A stretch of DNA of 41,327 bases from Porticoccaceae bacterium (GCA_029238255.1 JAQWGK010000023.1:1-41327); one strand, 5' to 3'. Positions 31,163 through 39,868 are shown, counted from the first letter of the stretch. Numbers and translations: made by a program. Notes: generated by a model not told the origin, from the sequence alone.

Positions 31163-33642
31163 TAACGTTTGGGCTTTTTGTTGCCCGCCGAAGAACTTCG
31201 TTTCTTGCCCGAACTCGCTGGCGCTGCATTGCGGCGTCTTTTAGAGGTTTTTCCTGCCCCTTTACCTTTGCCGCCAGTACTTGATGGCCCTCGCTTCTTT
31301 TTGCCCTTAGCTTTGCGTTTAGCGTCGTGCTCTCTGGCCATCTCTTTGGCTTTGTCAGAGACCTTAACTTTAGCCGCTTTTCCAGAGCCGGGAGAGACGG
31401 AGGATTTTGGCTGTTCGGCCAGTTCAAAATCGATCTTGCGCTCATCCAAGTTGACCCGCACCACTCTGACTTTCAATTTGTCGCCAAGGCGGAATACTCG
31501 ACCAGTGCGCTCACCGACCATACGGTGCTGAGCGGCTTCGTGATAATAATAATCCTTGGGCAGACCAGTCACATGGATCAAGCCTTCGACATACAGATCA
31601 TCGAGCATAACAAACAGCCCAAATCCGGTAACTGCGCTGACTACCCCGGAGTATTCTTCGCCTACCCGATCCATCAGATATTCACACTTTAGCCAGTTGA
31701 CTACATCTCGTGTCGCCTCATCGGCTCGGCGTTCAGTAACGGATAAATGGGAACCGGTTTCGTCGAGACGTGGCAGTTCGTAGGGATAGATATCCGGCTT
31801 GGCAAGTTCAGTAGCACCTTTAACTCGAACAACACCGGCAACTTTTTTATTGCTGCGGATCAGATAGCGAATAGCTCTGTGCACCAAAAGATCTGAATAA
31901 CGTCTGATCGGTGAGGTGAAATGCGTGTAGGCATCAAAAGCCAGACCAAAGTGTCCGAGATTTTCAGACTGGTAAACCGCCTGACTCATGGAGCGCAACA
32001 TCACTGACTGAATAACTGAGGCGTCATCGCGCTTGCCAACCGACCTTAAAACACGCTGATAGTCTTCAGGTTGCGGTTCGTCACCACCCCCAAGGCCAAT
32101 ACCTAATTCACCAAGGAAATCTCTTAGAGAGGACAGGCGTTCTTCGCTGGGGCCTTCATGGACACGATAGAGAGCCGGGAGCTTGGATTTTTCGAGGAAT
32201 TGCGCAGTGCAGACATTGGCTGCGAGCATACATTCTTCAATAAGGCGGTGAGCTTCGGTGCGCTTTACCGGGATTATCTGGCTTATCTTGCGCTGCCCAT
32301 CAAAGAGGATTCGTGTTTCCTGACTATCAAAGTCGATTGCACCACGTTCATTGCGGCGCTTGTGCAGTCTGGTGTATAGGTCATGGAGAGCGTCTATATG
32401 AGGCAGAATGGCTGAGAACTGATCTCGGGCACCGGAAGACTCGCCACTGCTTCTCTCTTCAATCATCTGCGCCACCTGGGTATAGGTGAGTCGCGCATGG
32501 GAGTGCATTACCGCTTCATAAAACTGGTATTTGGTTACATCCCCTTCACGGTTGACCTGCATCTCGCAGACCATACAGAGTCGATCTTCTGCAGGGTTTA
32601 AGGAACAGAGTCCATTGGAGAGTTTCTCCGGCAACATAGGTACTACATGATTGGGGAAATAAACCGAGTTACCCCGTTCAAAAGCCTGAGTATCCAGCGC
32701 GCTGCCGGGCTTTACGTAATGGGAAACATCGGCAATCGCAACGATTAGCTTCCAGCCACCACGGGGTTTTGGCTCACAGAAAACCGCATCGTCAAAGTCA
32801 CGGGCATCTTCGCCGTCAATGGTCACTAGGGGCAGCTCTCTCAGATCAACTCGAAAATCCTTATCGGTTACATAGTCTGGGATGGCATCGGTTTCTGCCT
32901 TAACGTCGTCATTCCACTGATGGGGAATACCGTAGTTGCGGATCGAGACTTCGATTTCGAGGCCCGGATCCAGATGATCACCCAATACTTCGCTAATCCG
33001 TCCGGTGGGCGGACTATTGCGGGATGGTGCTTCGGTGATATCAACCAGCACAATTTGACCGGCCTGGGCGCTGCAGAGTTGATCTGCGGGAATTAATATA
33101 TCCTGACTGATACGCGGATTGTCCGGACGCACAAAGTGAATACCGCTCTCACAAAAATAACGGCCGACTAATTCTTGAGTTTTGCGTTCGACCACATCAA
33201 CTAGCGTACCTTCGGGTCGTCCACGACGATCCCAGCCAGCGATTCTCAACAGCACTATATCGCCATCAAACACCCGTCGCATCTGACGACTTGAAAGATA
33301 GATATCCTGATCACCACCCTGCAGTGGGGTTACAAACCCATAGCCTTCAGGATGGCCAATAACTCGGCCTTTAACCAGATTCAGCTTATCCAATGTGCCG
33401 TAACCACCAGTTCTATTACTGGCTATCTGGCCATCTCGCTCCATGGCACGCAGGCGGCGGCGCATAGCTTCAACCTGATCCTCATCGACCAGTTTAAGTC
33501 CGGCGCATATTTCTTCGTGGGTCATTGGACCGACACTTTCGTGGAGATAATCGAGCACAAACTCCCGGCTTGGAACCGGACGTTGGTATTTAGCGGCTTC
33601 ACGAGTCGCGTAGGGATCTGTGTTTTTGCTTTTTCGAGACAT
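31162..33642 (-). CDS. rnr: Ribonuclease R
   Basis: RNase R is a processive 3'-5' exoribonuclease that degrades structured RNA and takes part in trans-translation and rRNA quality control. The 826 residues have an N-terminal winged helix (REFVLDYLHESVGPMTHEEI), cold-shock domains, the RNB catalytic domain with the metal-binding DGEDARDFDDAVF, RRYSDLLVHRAI near its end, an S1 domain (EYSGVVSAVTGFGLFVMLDDLYVEGLIH) and a strongly basic Lys/Arg/Gly tail. rlmB, which usually follows, is absent. A separate promoter is visible at 33662-33690. Confidence 0.96.
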   Translation of the reverse strand: MSRKSKNTDPYATREAAKYQRPVPSREFVLDYLHESVGPMTHEEICAGLKLVDEDQVEAMRRRLRAMERDGQIASNRTGGYGTLDKLNLVKGRVIGHPEGYGFVTPLQGGDQDIYLSSRQMRRVFDGDIVLLRIAGWDRRGRPEGTLVDVVERKTQELVGRYFCESGIHFVRPDNPRISQDILIPADQLCSAQAGQIVLVDITEAPSRNSPPTGRISEVLGDHLDPGLEIEVSIRNYGIPHQWNDDVKAETDAIPDYVTDKDFRVDLRELPLVTIDGEDARDFDDAVFCEPKPRGGWKLIVAIADVSHYVKPGSALDTQAFERGNSVYFPNHVVPMLPEKLSNGLCSLNPAEDRLCMVCEMQVNREGDVTKYQFYEAVMHSHARLTYTQVAQMIEERSSGESSGARDQFSAILPHIDALHDLYTRLHKRRNERGAIDFDSQETRILFDGQRKISQIIPVKRTEAHRLIEECMLAANVCTAQFLEKSKLPALYRVHEGPSEERLSSLRDFLGELGIGLGGGDEPQPEDYQRVLRSVGKRDDASVIQSVMLRSMSQAVYQSENLGHFGLAFDAYTHFTSPIRRYSDLLVHRAIRYLIRSNKKVAGVVRVKGATELAKPDIYPYELPRLDETGSHLSVTERRADEATRDVVNWLKCEYLMDRVGEEYSGVVSAVTGFGLFVMLDDLYVEGLIHVTGLPKDYYYHEAAQHRMVGERTGRVFRLGDKLKVRVVRVNLDERKIDFELAEQPKSSVSPGSGKAAKVKVSDKAKEMAREHDAKRKAKGKKKRGPSSTGGKGKGAGKTSKRRRNAAPASSGKKRSSSAGNKKPKR

Positions 33643-33661
33643 AGGACTTCTTTTATCGAGA

Positions 33662-33690
33662 GTTATACTTTGTACTTGCAGCGCAGTCTA
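33662..33690 (-). promoter_or_regulatory. Candidate sigma-70 promoter of rnr
   Basis: On the minus strand TAGACT (-35, 4/6; 33690-33685) and TATAAC (-10, 5/6; 33667-33662) are 17 bp apart. Transcription would start near 33655, giving a very short rnr leader. It lies downstream of the intrinsic terminator at 33729-33768, so rnr and the upstream RNA element appear to be separate units. Confidence 0.6.
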
Positions 33691-33728
33691 AGTCTTATGG
33701 GCGATTGAGTAAAAGAAATTCTCCAGAC

Positions 33729-33768
33729 AAAAAAAACTCGGGCTATCTGAAAGGGGTTCAGGCCCGAG
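33729..33768 (-). terminator. Intrinsic terminator of the tandem GGA-motif RNA
   Basis: On the minus strand CTCGGGC and GCCCGAG form a 7-bp GC-rich stem (loop CTGAACCCCTTTCAGATA, itself able to pair CTGA/TCAG), directly followed by eight Ts. The reverse direction has no T-run, which fixes the direction as minus. It follows no protein gene nearer than the kinase 645 bp upstream, so it implies a non-coding transcript. Confidence 0.9.
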
Positions 33769-33832
33769 GTATAGCAATAACTAATTTAAAAATAAAAGTA
33801 CCGGGAATTGTGAAATCTTAATACTGCTTAAA

Positions 33833-33856
33833 CTTTCAAACTTTCAAACTTTCAAA
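33833..33856. repeat. CTTTCAAA, three perfect 8-bp tandem copies
   Basis: Three exact copies of CTTTCAAA lie between the 3' RNA copy and its terminator. They form an unstructured linker in the predicted RNA and are likely a slippage product. Confidence 0.9.
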
Positions 33857-33863
33857 ATATTAT

Positions 33864-34083
33864 ATTGATTCGCACCATCCCTGGTGCACGACTTCCTGGT
33901 CGCCATGTATTTACAAAATTCTAAAGGTGCAAACTAATTGGCTTTCCTTCCTTAGTGGGTCAACTCCCTGTCAACCCAGCCTCAAGCGTCCTGCTTATTA
34001 GCGCGATCTGTAAAACAGCAGTGTAGGTCTGTTATTCAGTCACCAGTAGAGTCCCTTTATACGCATCATGCTAGGGAATCAAT
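33864..34083 (-). repeat. 220-nt RNA element, copy 1 (3' copy)
   Basis: This copy is bounded by ATTGATTC (5' on the minus strand, 34083-34076) and GAATCAAT (33871-33864), which pair and can extend to about 12 bp. It is clearly similar over its full length to copy 2. It carries the same seven GGA motifs and the GCACC-AGGGAT-GGTGC hairpin. Confidence 0.92.
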
Positions 34084-34099
34084 ACAAATTTTAATCTCA

Positions 34100-34319
34100 A
34101 TTGACTCGCACCGTCCCTGGTGCACGACTTCCTAGTCGCCATCTATTAACACAAATCTAGAGGTGTGAGCTAATTGGCTTTCCTTCCTTAGTGAGTCAAC
34201 TCCCTGTCAACCCAGCCTTAAGCGTCCTGCTTATTAGCGCGATCTGTAAAACAGCAGTGTAGGTCTGTTATTCAGTCACCAGTAGAGTCCCTTTGTACGC
34301 ATCATGCTAGGGAGTCAAT
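34100..34319 (-). repeat. 220-nt RNA element, copy 2 (5' copy)
   Basis: This copy is bounded by ATTGACTC (34319-34312) and GAGTCAAT (34107-34100). Relative to copy 1, one C-G pair of this closing helix replaces a T-A pair, a compensatory double change. Length is identical (220 nt), and the two copies are separated by 16 nt. Confidence 0.92.
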
Positions 34320-34329
34320 ACGAGTTGAC

Positions 34330-34335
34330 ATATTA
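34330..34335 (-). promoter_or_regulatory. Candidate -10 of the tandem sRNA
   Basis: TAATAT on the minus strand would start transcription near 34323, four nt before the closing helix of copy 2. No good -35 is seen, which fits a promoter that needs an activator. I find no clear TGTAAG-N6-CTTACA GacA-type box upstream. Confidence 0.4.
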
Positions 34336-34413
34336 AGAGGGTTTAAAGAAAAAAAATATTACACTGACGAGTTAATACCAAAGGATTAGTCAAACTGCAT
34401 AATTTGCTTTAGA

Positions 34414-36657
34414 TCAATCGAATACAAACCCTTTGATATGCTGGCGGATCTCTTCAACTCTGCTCAGGTTATCCTCAGCATTGAGACTTCCGTAGTCCGC
34501 ACGAAACTGCATAACCAACTCGCGCAGTTCAGACATTCCATATAGACCGGATAAACCCATAAGATCGTGAATAATCCCACGGAGGCTGGCATTTTCACTA
34601 TTGTTCAATTGGTCATCCAATTTGTCCAGGCTTTCATATAGCGCGTTTTTTAGCTCATCTACTGGCACTACGGTTGAAAGCAAGCCCATTCCACTACTTT
34701 CCGGTTGACCTCCGGACTGGGGCAGTACCTTGGTCAGACTGCGAATTAATTTATCCTCATCGACAGGCTTTAGCAGCATCATTTCTGCGCCGGCTTTTTT
34801 CATACTGTTTTCTTCGGTGAGAGTTACATCCGCAGTTAGAGCTATAATTGGCGGGCTATCTCCAGACTGTTGAACAATGGTCTCACAGGCGGTTATGCCA
34901 TCGATCACCGGCATATGGATATCCATCAAAATTACATCGAGGTGCAATTCTTCAGCAATTTTGATCGCCTCAAGGCCATTGTCTGCTGTTAGGCACTTAG
35001 CTCCGTAGGCACTTAGCAGCCGAACAATTAATTTCTGATTAAAGGGGTTATCTTCTGCAACAAGCACTGTAACTCCAGCAAGGGTTTTCTTTACATCGCG
35101 AAGTTCCAGTGGATTGGCAATTTGCGGCAGGGTTTTATCCTTATCAGCCAATGCCAACTGACAGGTAAACGAAAAGACAGATCCATGACCCAGCATACTG
35201 CGCACTTTTATCTCGCCACCCATTGCCTGAACAAGGCTTTTACAGATCGAAAGACCTAAGCCGGCACCCCCAAAGCGCCGATTGATAGAAGTATCCTCCT
35301 GTGAAAACGGGTCGAACAGAACAGGAATTTTTTCTTCTTTAATGCCTTTACCCGTGTCTTCAACTGAGCAGTGCAGAACAATATTTTTATCTTCTGCAGC
35401 TATACAGCTTATGGTGATAGTTACCCCGCCTCGGTCGGTAAATTTAACCGCATTGCTCAGTAAATTACTGATTACCTGGGTGAAGCGAACTGGATCACCG
35501 ATCAGTAATTTAGGCACATTTTCATCAATACTGTAATTTAAAATTAGCCCTCGCTCTTCAGCTCGCGGACCATGAATCGCGAGTAGATCAGCCATCCATG
35601 AGTCAATATTGAAGGAGACTTTTTCAAGGGTAAACCCACCGGCTCGAGCCTTGGAAAATTCCAGAATATCGTCAATCATTGTCAGCAACATATTCGATGA
35701 CATGCTGATAATACGTAGACTTTCCTCGCGCTTCCTGGCATCACTTTCCGCTGCCAACAACTTTGAAAACCCAATAACCGCAGTCAGTGGTGTACGCAAC
35801 TCGTGACTCATTCGCGCCAGAAACTGATCCTGAGCCTCCATTGCATCTTCCAGTTCGATCAATGTAATCTGTAGCTGGGCTGTGGCGCGCGCGACTTCAC
35901 TCTGCATGCGAACGTTGTATTGACGAACACTGGTAGAGAGCTGGTTGATACCTGAAGCCAACTTGCGCAACTCCATCGGCCCCTCTTCAGGGGCAAACAG
36001 ATTGAGATTGCCAGCCTCCATGGTATCGACTGTTTCAGTTAAATTTTCCAGTGGGCGAGATATACTGCGCCCTATTCTCATTGCAATCCAGGCGGCAATC
36101 AGCAGACCTAGGGTCGATACGACAAGCACCGCAAAAATTCCCTCGCGTCTCTGCTCCATCAATATCTCGTCGGTCACAGATACCACCACCCAGCCGAGCA
36201 TCTCAGGCTCTGGAGTTATTCCTTCGTCGTAATCCAGAAGAGATAAATCCTCTCCGGTTATAGGCGCATAGAAATACCAGAGATTATCCGCATAAAAGGG
36301 TTTAATCAGATTATCTTCCTCTTGGCCTTTCACCACCGAGAGATCAAAACTACCAATAGTGACATTGGAGTCCTGATTGAGGTTGTAAAAGGCAAGCCCT
36401 TTAACCGAAGGGATATCAAGCACTGACTCACCGATATCTCTGAGCATTGCCTGATTATTGGAATAGAGAGCGAACTCAGCATTGGAAGACACCTGCTGAA
36501 CGGCAATGCTGCCAATGTTTTTTAGGTTGGCCAACAATACAACACGCTGATTGGAGATCATATAACTGGCTAAAACCATGCACAGCAACGTCAAGGGCAA
36601 TAATGAAGTAATCAGTAGCCTTGAGTGAATACTTGAAAACCTTTTATTCGCAGCCAT
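34414..36657 (-). CDS. BarA/GacS-like tripartite hybrid sensor histidine kinase
   Basis: The 747-residue inner-membrane kinase has two transmembrane helices (~13-34 and ~173-193) enclosing a ~138-residue periplasmic sensor, then HAMP (~194-246). HisKA carries His285 in MSHELRTPLTAVIGF. HATPase has NLLSNAVKF, DTGKGI and GLGLSI. The receiver carries Asp579 in ILMDIHMPVIDG, and a C-terminal HPt domain carries His697 in HDLMGLSGLYG (Met where Lys is usual). The layout and the coiled segment before HisKA (RQYNVRMQSEVARATAQLQ) resemble BarA/GacS. The start overlaps the stop of the substrate-binding-protein gene (TAATG), so the two are coupled. The probable chain ends on the LuxR regulator at 39869. 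Confidence 0.88.
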   Translation of the reverse strand: MAANKRFSSIHSRLLITSLLPLTLLCMVLASYMISNQRVVLLANLKNIGSIAVQQVSSNAEFALYSNNQAMLRDIGESVLDIPSVKGLAFYNLNQDSNVTIGSFDLSVVKGQEEDNLIKPFYADNLWYFYAPITGEDLSLLDYDEGITPEPEMLGWVVVSVTDEILMEQRREGIFAVLVVSTLGLLIAAWIAMRIGRSISRPLENLTETVDTMEAGNLNLFAPEEGPMELRKLASGINQLSTSVRQYNVRMQSEVARATAQLQITLIELEDAMEAQDQFLARMSHELRTPLTAVIGFSKLLAAESDARKREESLRIISMSSNMLLTMIDDILEFSKARAGGFTLEKVSFNIDSWMADLLAIHGPRAEERGLILNYSIDENVPKLLIGDPVRFTQVISNLLSNAVKFTDRGGVTITISCIAAEDKNIVLHCSVEDTGKGIKEEKIPVLFDPFSQEDTSINRRFGGAGLGLSICKSLVQAMGGEIKVRSMLGHGSVFSFTCQLALADKDKTLPQIANPLELRDVKKTLAGVTVLVAEDNPFNQKLIVRLLSAYGAKCLTADNGLEAIKIAEELHLDVILMDIHMPVIDGITACETIVQQSGDSPPIIALTADVTLTEENSMKKAGAEMMLLKPVDEDKLIRSLTKVLPQSGGQPESSGMGLLSTVVPVDELKNALYESLDKLDDQLNNSENASLRGIIHDLMGLSGLYGMSELRELVMQFRADYGSLNAEDNLSRVEEIRQHIKGFVFD

Positions 36658-37643
36658 TACCTAGCCTCCAGGTTAATGCGGTCGCGGTAGAATTGTTCAG
36701 TTTGCAGCTTAATCTTTAAGTTAGCAGCGACGGATCGGTTAAAGTTGAGAGAGTAATGGGTCGGCTTATTTAAGCTGCCAACCTTTGCGCGTGCTGGCTC
36801 CATTAGCCAATCCACTGTGTCTTTAGCAACATCCTCCGGAGCAGAATAAATAGCGGCTAAGGCTCCGGCTTTTAAGTAGCTTTTCGAAAAGGCAATAACA
36901 GGGACTTTGTAGCGATAACTTAGATGCAATATCCACTTGGCCGTGGCGATATTTATTAGCCTGCTGTCAGAGATTGGAATAAAAACATCACTGCGGCTAA
37001 GAACCGGCTCGATCTTGTTGATGGGGTTGTCTTTGGCATTGATGGAAACAAACTTCGGCTGCAAGGCACTGTCAGTAATATACTTGCTTAACTCGGCCTG
37101 CCTGTGGGCTGACGCCGGCCCTAACATCACGCCAACCCCGGATGACTCAGGAACTAGAAACTTAGCTAATCGAATACTGCGCATAACAGGCTGATCCAAA
37201 CAGATAGAGGATACCTGTGCGGCAAATGCAGCATCGGTTGAACCATAGTGTTTTTCTGTCAGCGCTGAGAAGGCATTTTCGGTGATCAGGACACTTAATA
37301 TTGGTGCCTTGGGTCTGTTGCTAAAAACCGTATCAGCCGCTGCCGTGCCTATAGTAACGATAAAATCTGCGGCAGCTAGATCAGCCTTTAGCTCTGGCTC
37401 TGAGCTTCTAAATACTGTATTAAATTCATAGCGCTCGGGGCTCAGTATCTCCAGCTGCTGCTTAACACTATTTAAGACCTCAACATAGTCGGCTGAAGGT
37501 TTACTGGCCACAAACAATATACTGGATTTTCTATCCGCAATTGCATAGCTGCAGGCAAATATAAGCAGAAACAGGCTCGCCAACCAGTACTTAGCTGATC
37601 GGCGAACAGGTTTCATTAACTTATAGGGATTAAATAACGCCAC
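36657..37643 (-). CDS. Periplasmic ABC-type substrate-binding protein
   Basis: The protein has a signal peptide (hydrophobic YWLASLFLLIFACSYAIA) and a two-lobed periplasmic-binding fold of the ABC_sub_bind / TrpX-like family. Visible blocks are SILFVASKPSADYVEVLNSV, DFIVTIGTAAADTVFS, PILSVLITENAF, FLVPESSGVGVMLGPASAH and YKVPVIAFSKSYLKAGAL. No permease or ATPase is nearby. With a coupled kinase downstream and a TonB receptor upstream, it more likely presents a ligand to the kinase sensor than feeds a transporter. GTG at 37643 is given as start; the ATG at 37616 (MKPVRRSAKYW) makes a more usual signal peptide. Confidence 0.78.
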   Translation of the reverse strand: MALFNPYKLMKPVRRSAKYWLASLFLLIFACSYAIADRKSSILFVASKPSADYVEVLNSVKQQLEILSPERYEFNTVFRSSEPELKADLAAADFIVTIGTAAADTVFSNRPKAPILSVLITENAFSALTEKHYGSTDAAFAAQVSSICLDQPVMRSIRLAKFLVPESSGVGVMLGPASAHRQAELSKYITDSALQPKFVSINAKDNPINKIEPVLSRSDVFIPISDSRLINIATAKWILHLSYRYKVPVIAFSKSYLKAGALAAIYSAPEDVAKDTVDWLMEPARAKVGSLNKPTHYSLNFNRSVAANLKIKLQTEQFYRDRINLEAR

Positions 37644-37715
37644 TTTAAACCCAGGGATCTACCCAACAATTCATTTATGTTTGACCATTTTTATTCAAAA
37701 TTTTCCACCCAAAAC

Positions 37716-39833
37716 TTAGGGAAGAGTGACTCTAAAACCAAGAATATATCGAGTTTCAAAGTGAATAGAATCATAAAACTCCTGATAGGAGTCACCAGCA
37801 TTTTGGACAGTCAATGAGACATCTACAGTTGAACGATCCACCTGCCAACTTTTTGCTGCCTTAAGGTCAACTCGTGTGTAACCATCGAGTTTTGAACCAT
37901 CAAAAAAGAAACTTTTTCCCGAATTGTAAGAAATCATTGAACTCAAACTAATACCGCTATCGAGTTGATAGCTGGTAAGCAGGCCCAAAGTATTTTTCAG
38001 ACTTCTTACATCAAGATCTCTAAATTCGACCTCTGGTGCTGACCTATACAATGATTCGCCGTCGATATCTGAATAACTGTAATAAGCGCGTAATAGAAAG
38101 CGGTTGCTTGGCTTATACAGGGTTTGAAATTCGATACCACGAATATCAAGAGTATCGGTGTTATCGCGAATATTGACGAAATTATCCAGATCGGGATAAA
38201 CATCGCGACGCTCACTAATAACATCGCGCAATTGTTCATAATAGAGACGCATATCCAGGCTCAGCGTTCTATCCATAAAATAGCCTGCATAACCCAATTC
38301 GTAACTCTTGAGCTCTTCATTTTTTATATCTGCATCGGAAATACTGCCGGCATCAAGAATAAGATCTCTAAACAATGGATTGCACTCAGGCGCTGTTGAA
38401 TCAGGGCTGCATTCCTGGGGATTCACATAACGGACAACACCTATCTGATTATTTTCAAGCAGAGTTGGCGCTCGGAAACTGCGATTTAGGGCAAACCGCA
38501 ATATATGGTCTTCGCTCAACAGATAGTTTGTCGCAAGCCTGTAAGAGCCATAAACATTAGTGCTATCCCTATCTTCAAGAAGAACACCAGCATTGACAAT
38601 CAACTGCTCGGACTGAGTCCACTCTAAATTTGTATAGGCTCGATAAGAAGTCTCAGTGAGAGAATTGAGAGTATCAAACAGTGATTGGCTTGAGACTCGG
38701 TCATAACGCACTGCTGCTCCAGTCACTGCTCGCAGATTATCCGCAGGCTGAATGGTAGTTCTAAGCTCTACATCCCAACGCTCTGACTCGCCACGATGGC
38801 TTCCATCAAAGATAGTGGTATCTGGCACTGGACCCAGCGGCCAAAAAGGAGAGCTGTCATCGACACCAATAATCTCGGAAATTGTCTGTGCCTGTACATC
38901 ATCATCCAGATCCAGATCATTGTGATAGATAACCAGCTGCAATTTATTGCCCTGTTTATTGAGGCGAGTCCAATTTAGATATTGGTACTGGTAGGACATA
39001 TCACGATTAAAATATTCATCCTCACCAATCCAAAGATCGCTTTCAGTCGCACCAATTTGAAATTCAATATTATCACTTGAACTTGGAGTCCAGAGCCCTT
39101 TAGAAGTCAGGCTAATAGACTCAGAATCATCCTTTATATCAAGTAAATTACCGCGCCACTGGGTATCATCAAATCCATCATTGCCTCTGACACTCAAGGT
39201 TGTTCGGTGATCGACCGCGCCAATTTTTCCGCTATAGCTCAAGGCTGCATTGCGTGTCTGGGAACTACCCACCTGCGAGCGAAAAGACAGGCCTGTATCC
39301 AGTAGCGGTGATCTTGTCACTATATTGATCGAGGCTAAGAAAGCATTACTGCCATCTGCAGCCCCGTTGGCACCGCGAACAACTTCTACATACTCAATGT
39401 CGTCCAGATCGATACCAATGGTTGACCAGGTAACCGCTGAAAATAAAGATTCATAAACCGATCGACCATCTACCTTAACCTCCAGACGCCGCGGGTATTC
39501 ATCACCCAACGCATGGTAGGTCACTCCCCTGCGGCTTCCATTGACATAGTAAGTTTCGAAGCCGGGCACCAGACGAAACAGATCAGCAATATCCACAGCC
39601 GTTGAAGCCTGAATGGTCTGGCGATCAATAATTGTCACAGAAGCCGGAGTCTGAGGAAGCGTCTGCTCCATATGGGTCACACTGCTTACAATTGGGATTT
39701 CAACCAGCAAGTCGTCCTCTGTAAGCATATCTACCTCGCTGGAGGCTATGGCTGAAGCCGTTACAATTGGCGCTGCTATAAAGAGCGCCGCAAGGGGAAG
39801 TCGGTATTTTTTTGCAAGGGTGGTAAAAGACAT
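37716..39833 (-). CDS. TonB-dependent outer-membrane receptor
   Basis: The 705 residues have a signal peptide, a TonB-box-like stretch (LLVEIPIVSSV, 42-52), and a plug domain with TPASVTIIDRQTI, DIADLFRLVPGF, VKVDGRSVYE and IEYVEVVRGANGAADGSNAF. A 22-strand-type barrel follows, ending in ETRYILGFRVTLP with the signature FRAPTLLENNQIG. The substrate is unknown. Two cysteines (ECSPDSTAPEC) in an extracellular loop could form a disulfide. GAGGAT precedes the ATG. It lies 35 bp after the LuxR regulator and 72 bp before the substrate-binding protein, so it is probably co-transcribed with both. Confidence 0.9.
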   Translation of the reverse strand: MSFTTLAKKYRLPLAALFIAAPIVTASAIASSEVDMLTEDDLLVEIPIVSSVTHMEQTLPQTPASVTIIDRQTIQASTAVDIADLFRLVPGFETYYVNGSRRGVTYHALGDEYPRRLEVKVDGRSVYESLFSAVTWSTIGIDLDDIEYVEVVRGANGAADGSNAFLASINIVTRSPLLDTGLSFRSQVGSSQTRNAALSYSGKIGAVDHRTTLSVRGNDGFDDTQWRGNLLDIKDDSESISLTSKGLWTPSSSDNIEFQIGATESDLWIGEDEYFNRDMSYQYQYLNWTRLNKQGNKLQLVIYHNDLDLDDDVQAQTISEIIGVDDSSPFWPLGPVPDTTIFDGSHRGESERWDVELRTTIQPADNLRAVTGAAVRYDRVSSQSLFDTLNSLTETSYRAYTNLEWTQSEQLIVNAGVLLEDRDSTNVYGSYRLATNYLLSEDHILRFALNRSFRAPTLLENNQIGVVRYVNPQECSPDSTAPECNPLFRDLILDAGSISDADIKNEELKSYELGYAGYFMDRTLSLDMRLYYEQLRDVISERRDVYPDLDNFVNIRDNTDTLDIRGIEFQTLYKPSNRFLLRAYYSYSDIDGESLYRSAPEVEFRDLDVRSLKNTLGLLTSYQLDSGISLSSMISYNSGKSFFFDGSKLDGYTRVDLKAAKSWQVDRSTVDVSLTVQNAGDSYQEFYDSIHFETRYILGFRVTLP

Positions 39834-39868
39834 ATAGCTGTTATCCTCGTATTCTTTGTTTTTATTAT

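Larger units (their letters stand above)
33729..34323 (-). ncRNA. Candidate CsrA/RsmA-sequestering sRNA (CsrB/RsmX-like), tandem two-domain
   Basis: No open frame explains this region. It holds two 220-nt copies of one element and ends at a strong minus-strand terminator. Read on the minus strand, each copy carries seven GGA motifs in A/C/T-rich contexts, all conserved between copies. They include AAAGGGA, GCAGGAC, ACAGGGA, AAGGAAGGA (two), AGGA and CCAGGGA. Three lie in loops of perfect or near-perfect small hairpins: AAGC-AGGAC-GCTT, CGACT-AGGA-AGTCG and GCACC-AGGGAC-GGTGC. Repeated GGA loops are the hallmark of CsrB, CsrC and RsmX/Y/Z RNAs, which titrate the translational repressor CsrA. 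It sits directly downstream of a BarA/GacS-like kinase gene. The 5' end is estimated from a TAATAT at 34330-34335. I cannot run covariance models, so the family call is inference. Confidence 0.72.

Noticed and set aside
31169-31692. Two long plus-strand frames opposite the 3' end of rnr
   Set aside because: They are antisense shadows of the low-complexity basic tail and S1 region of RNase R.
33864-34319. Tandem 220-bp repeats as a CRISPR, insertion sequence or attachment-site pair
   Set aside because: Units are far too long for CRISPR repeats and have only a 16-bp spacer. There is no transposase frame and there are no target duplications. The paired ends covary and a minus-strand terminator follows, which fits RNA better.
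33864-34319. tRNA, tmRNA or 6S RNA in the tandem repeats
   Set aside because: No T-loop GTTCRA motif, acceptor-stem pairing or tag frame is visible, and the short GGA hairpins do not fit the long 6S rod.
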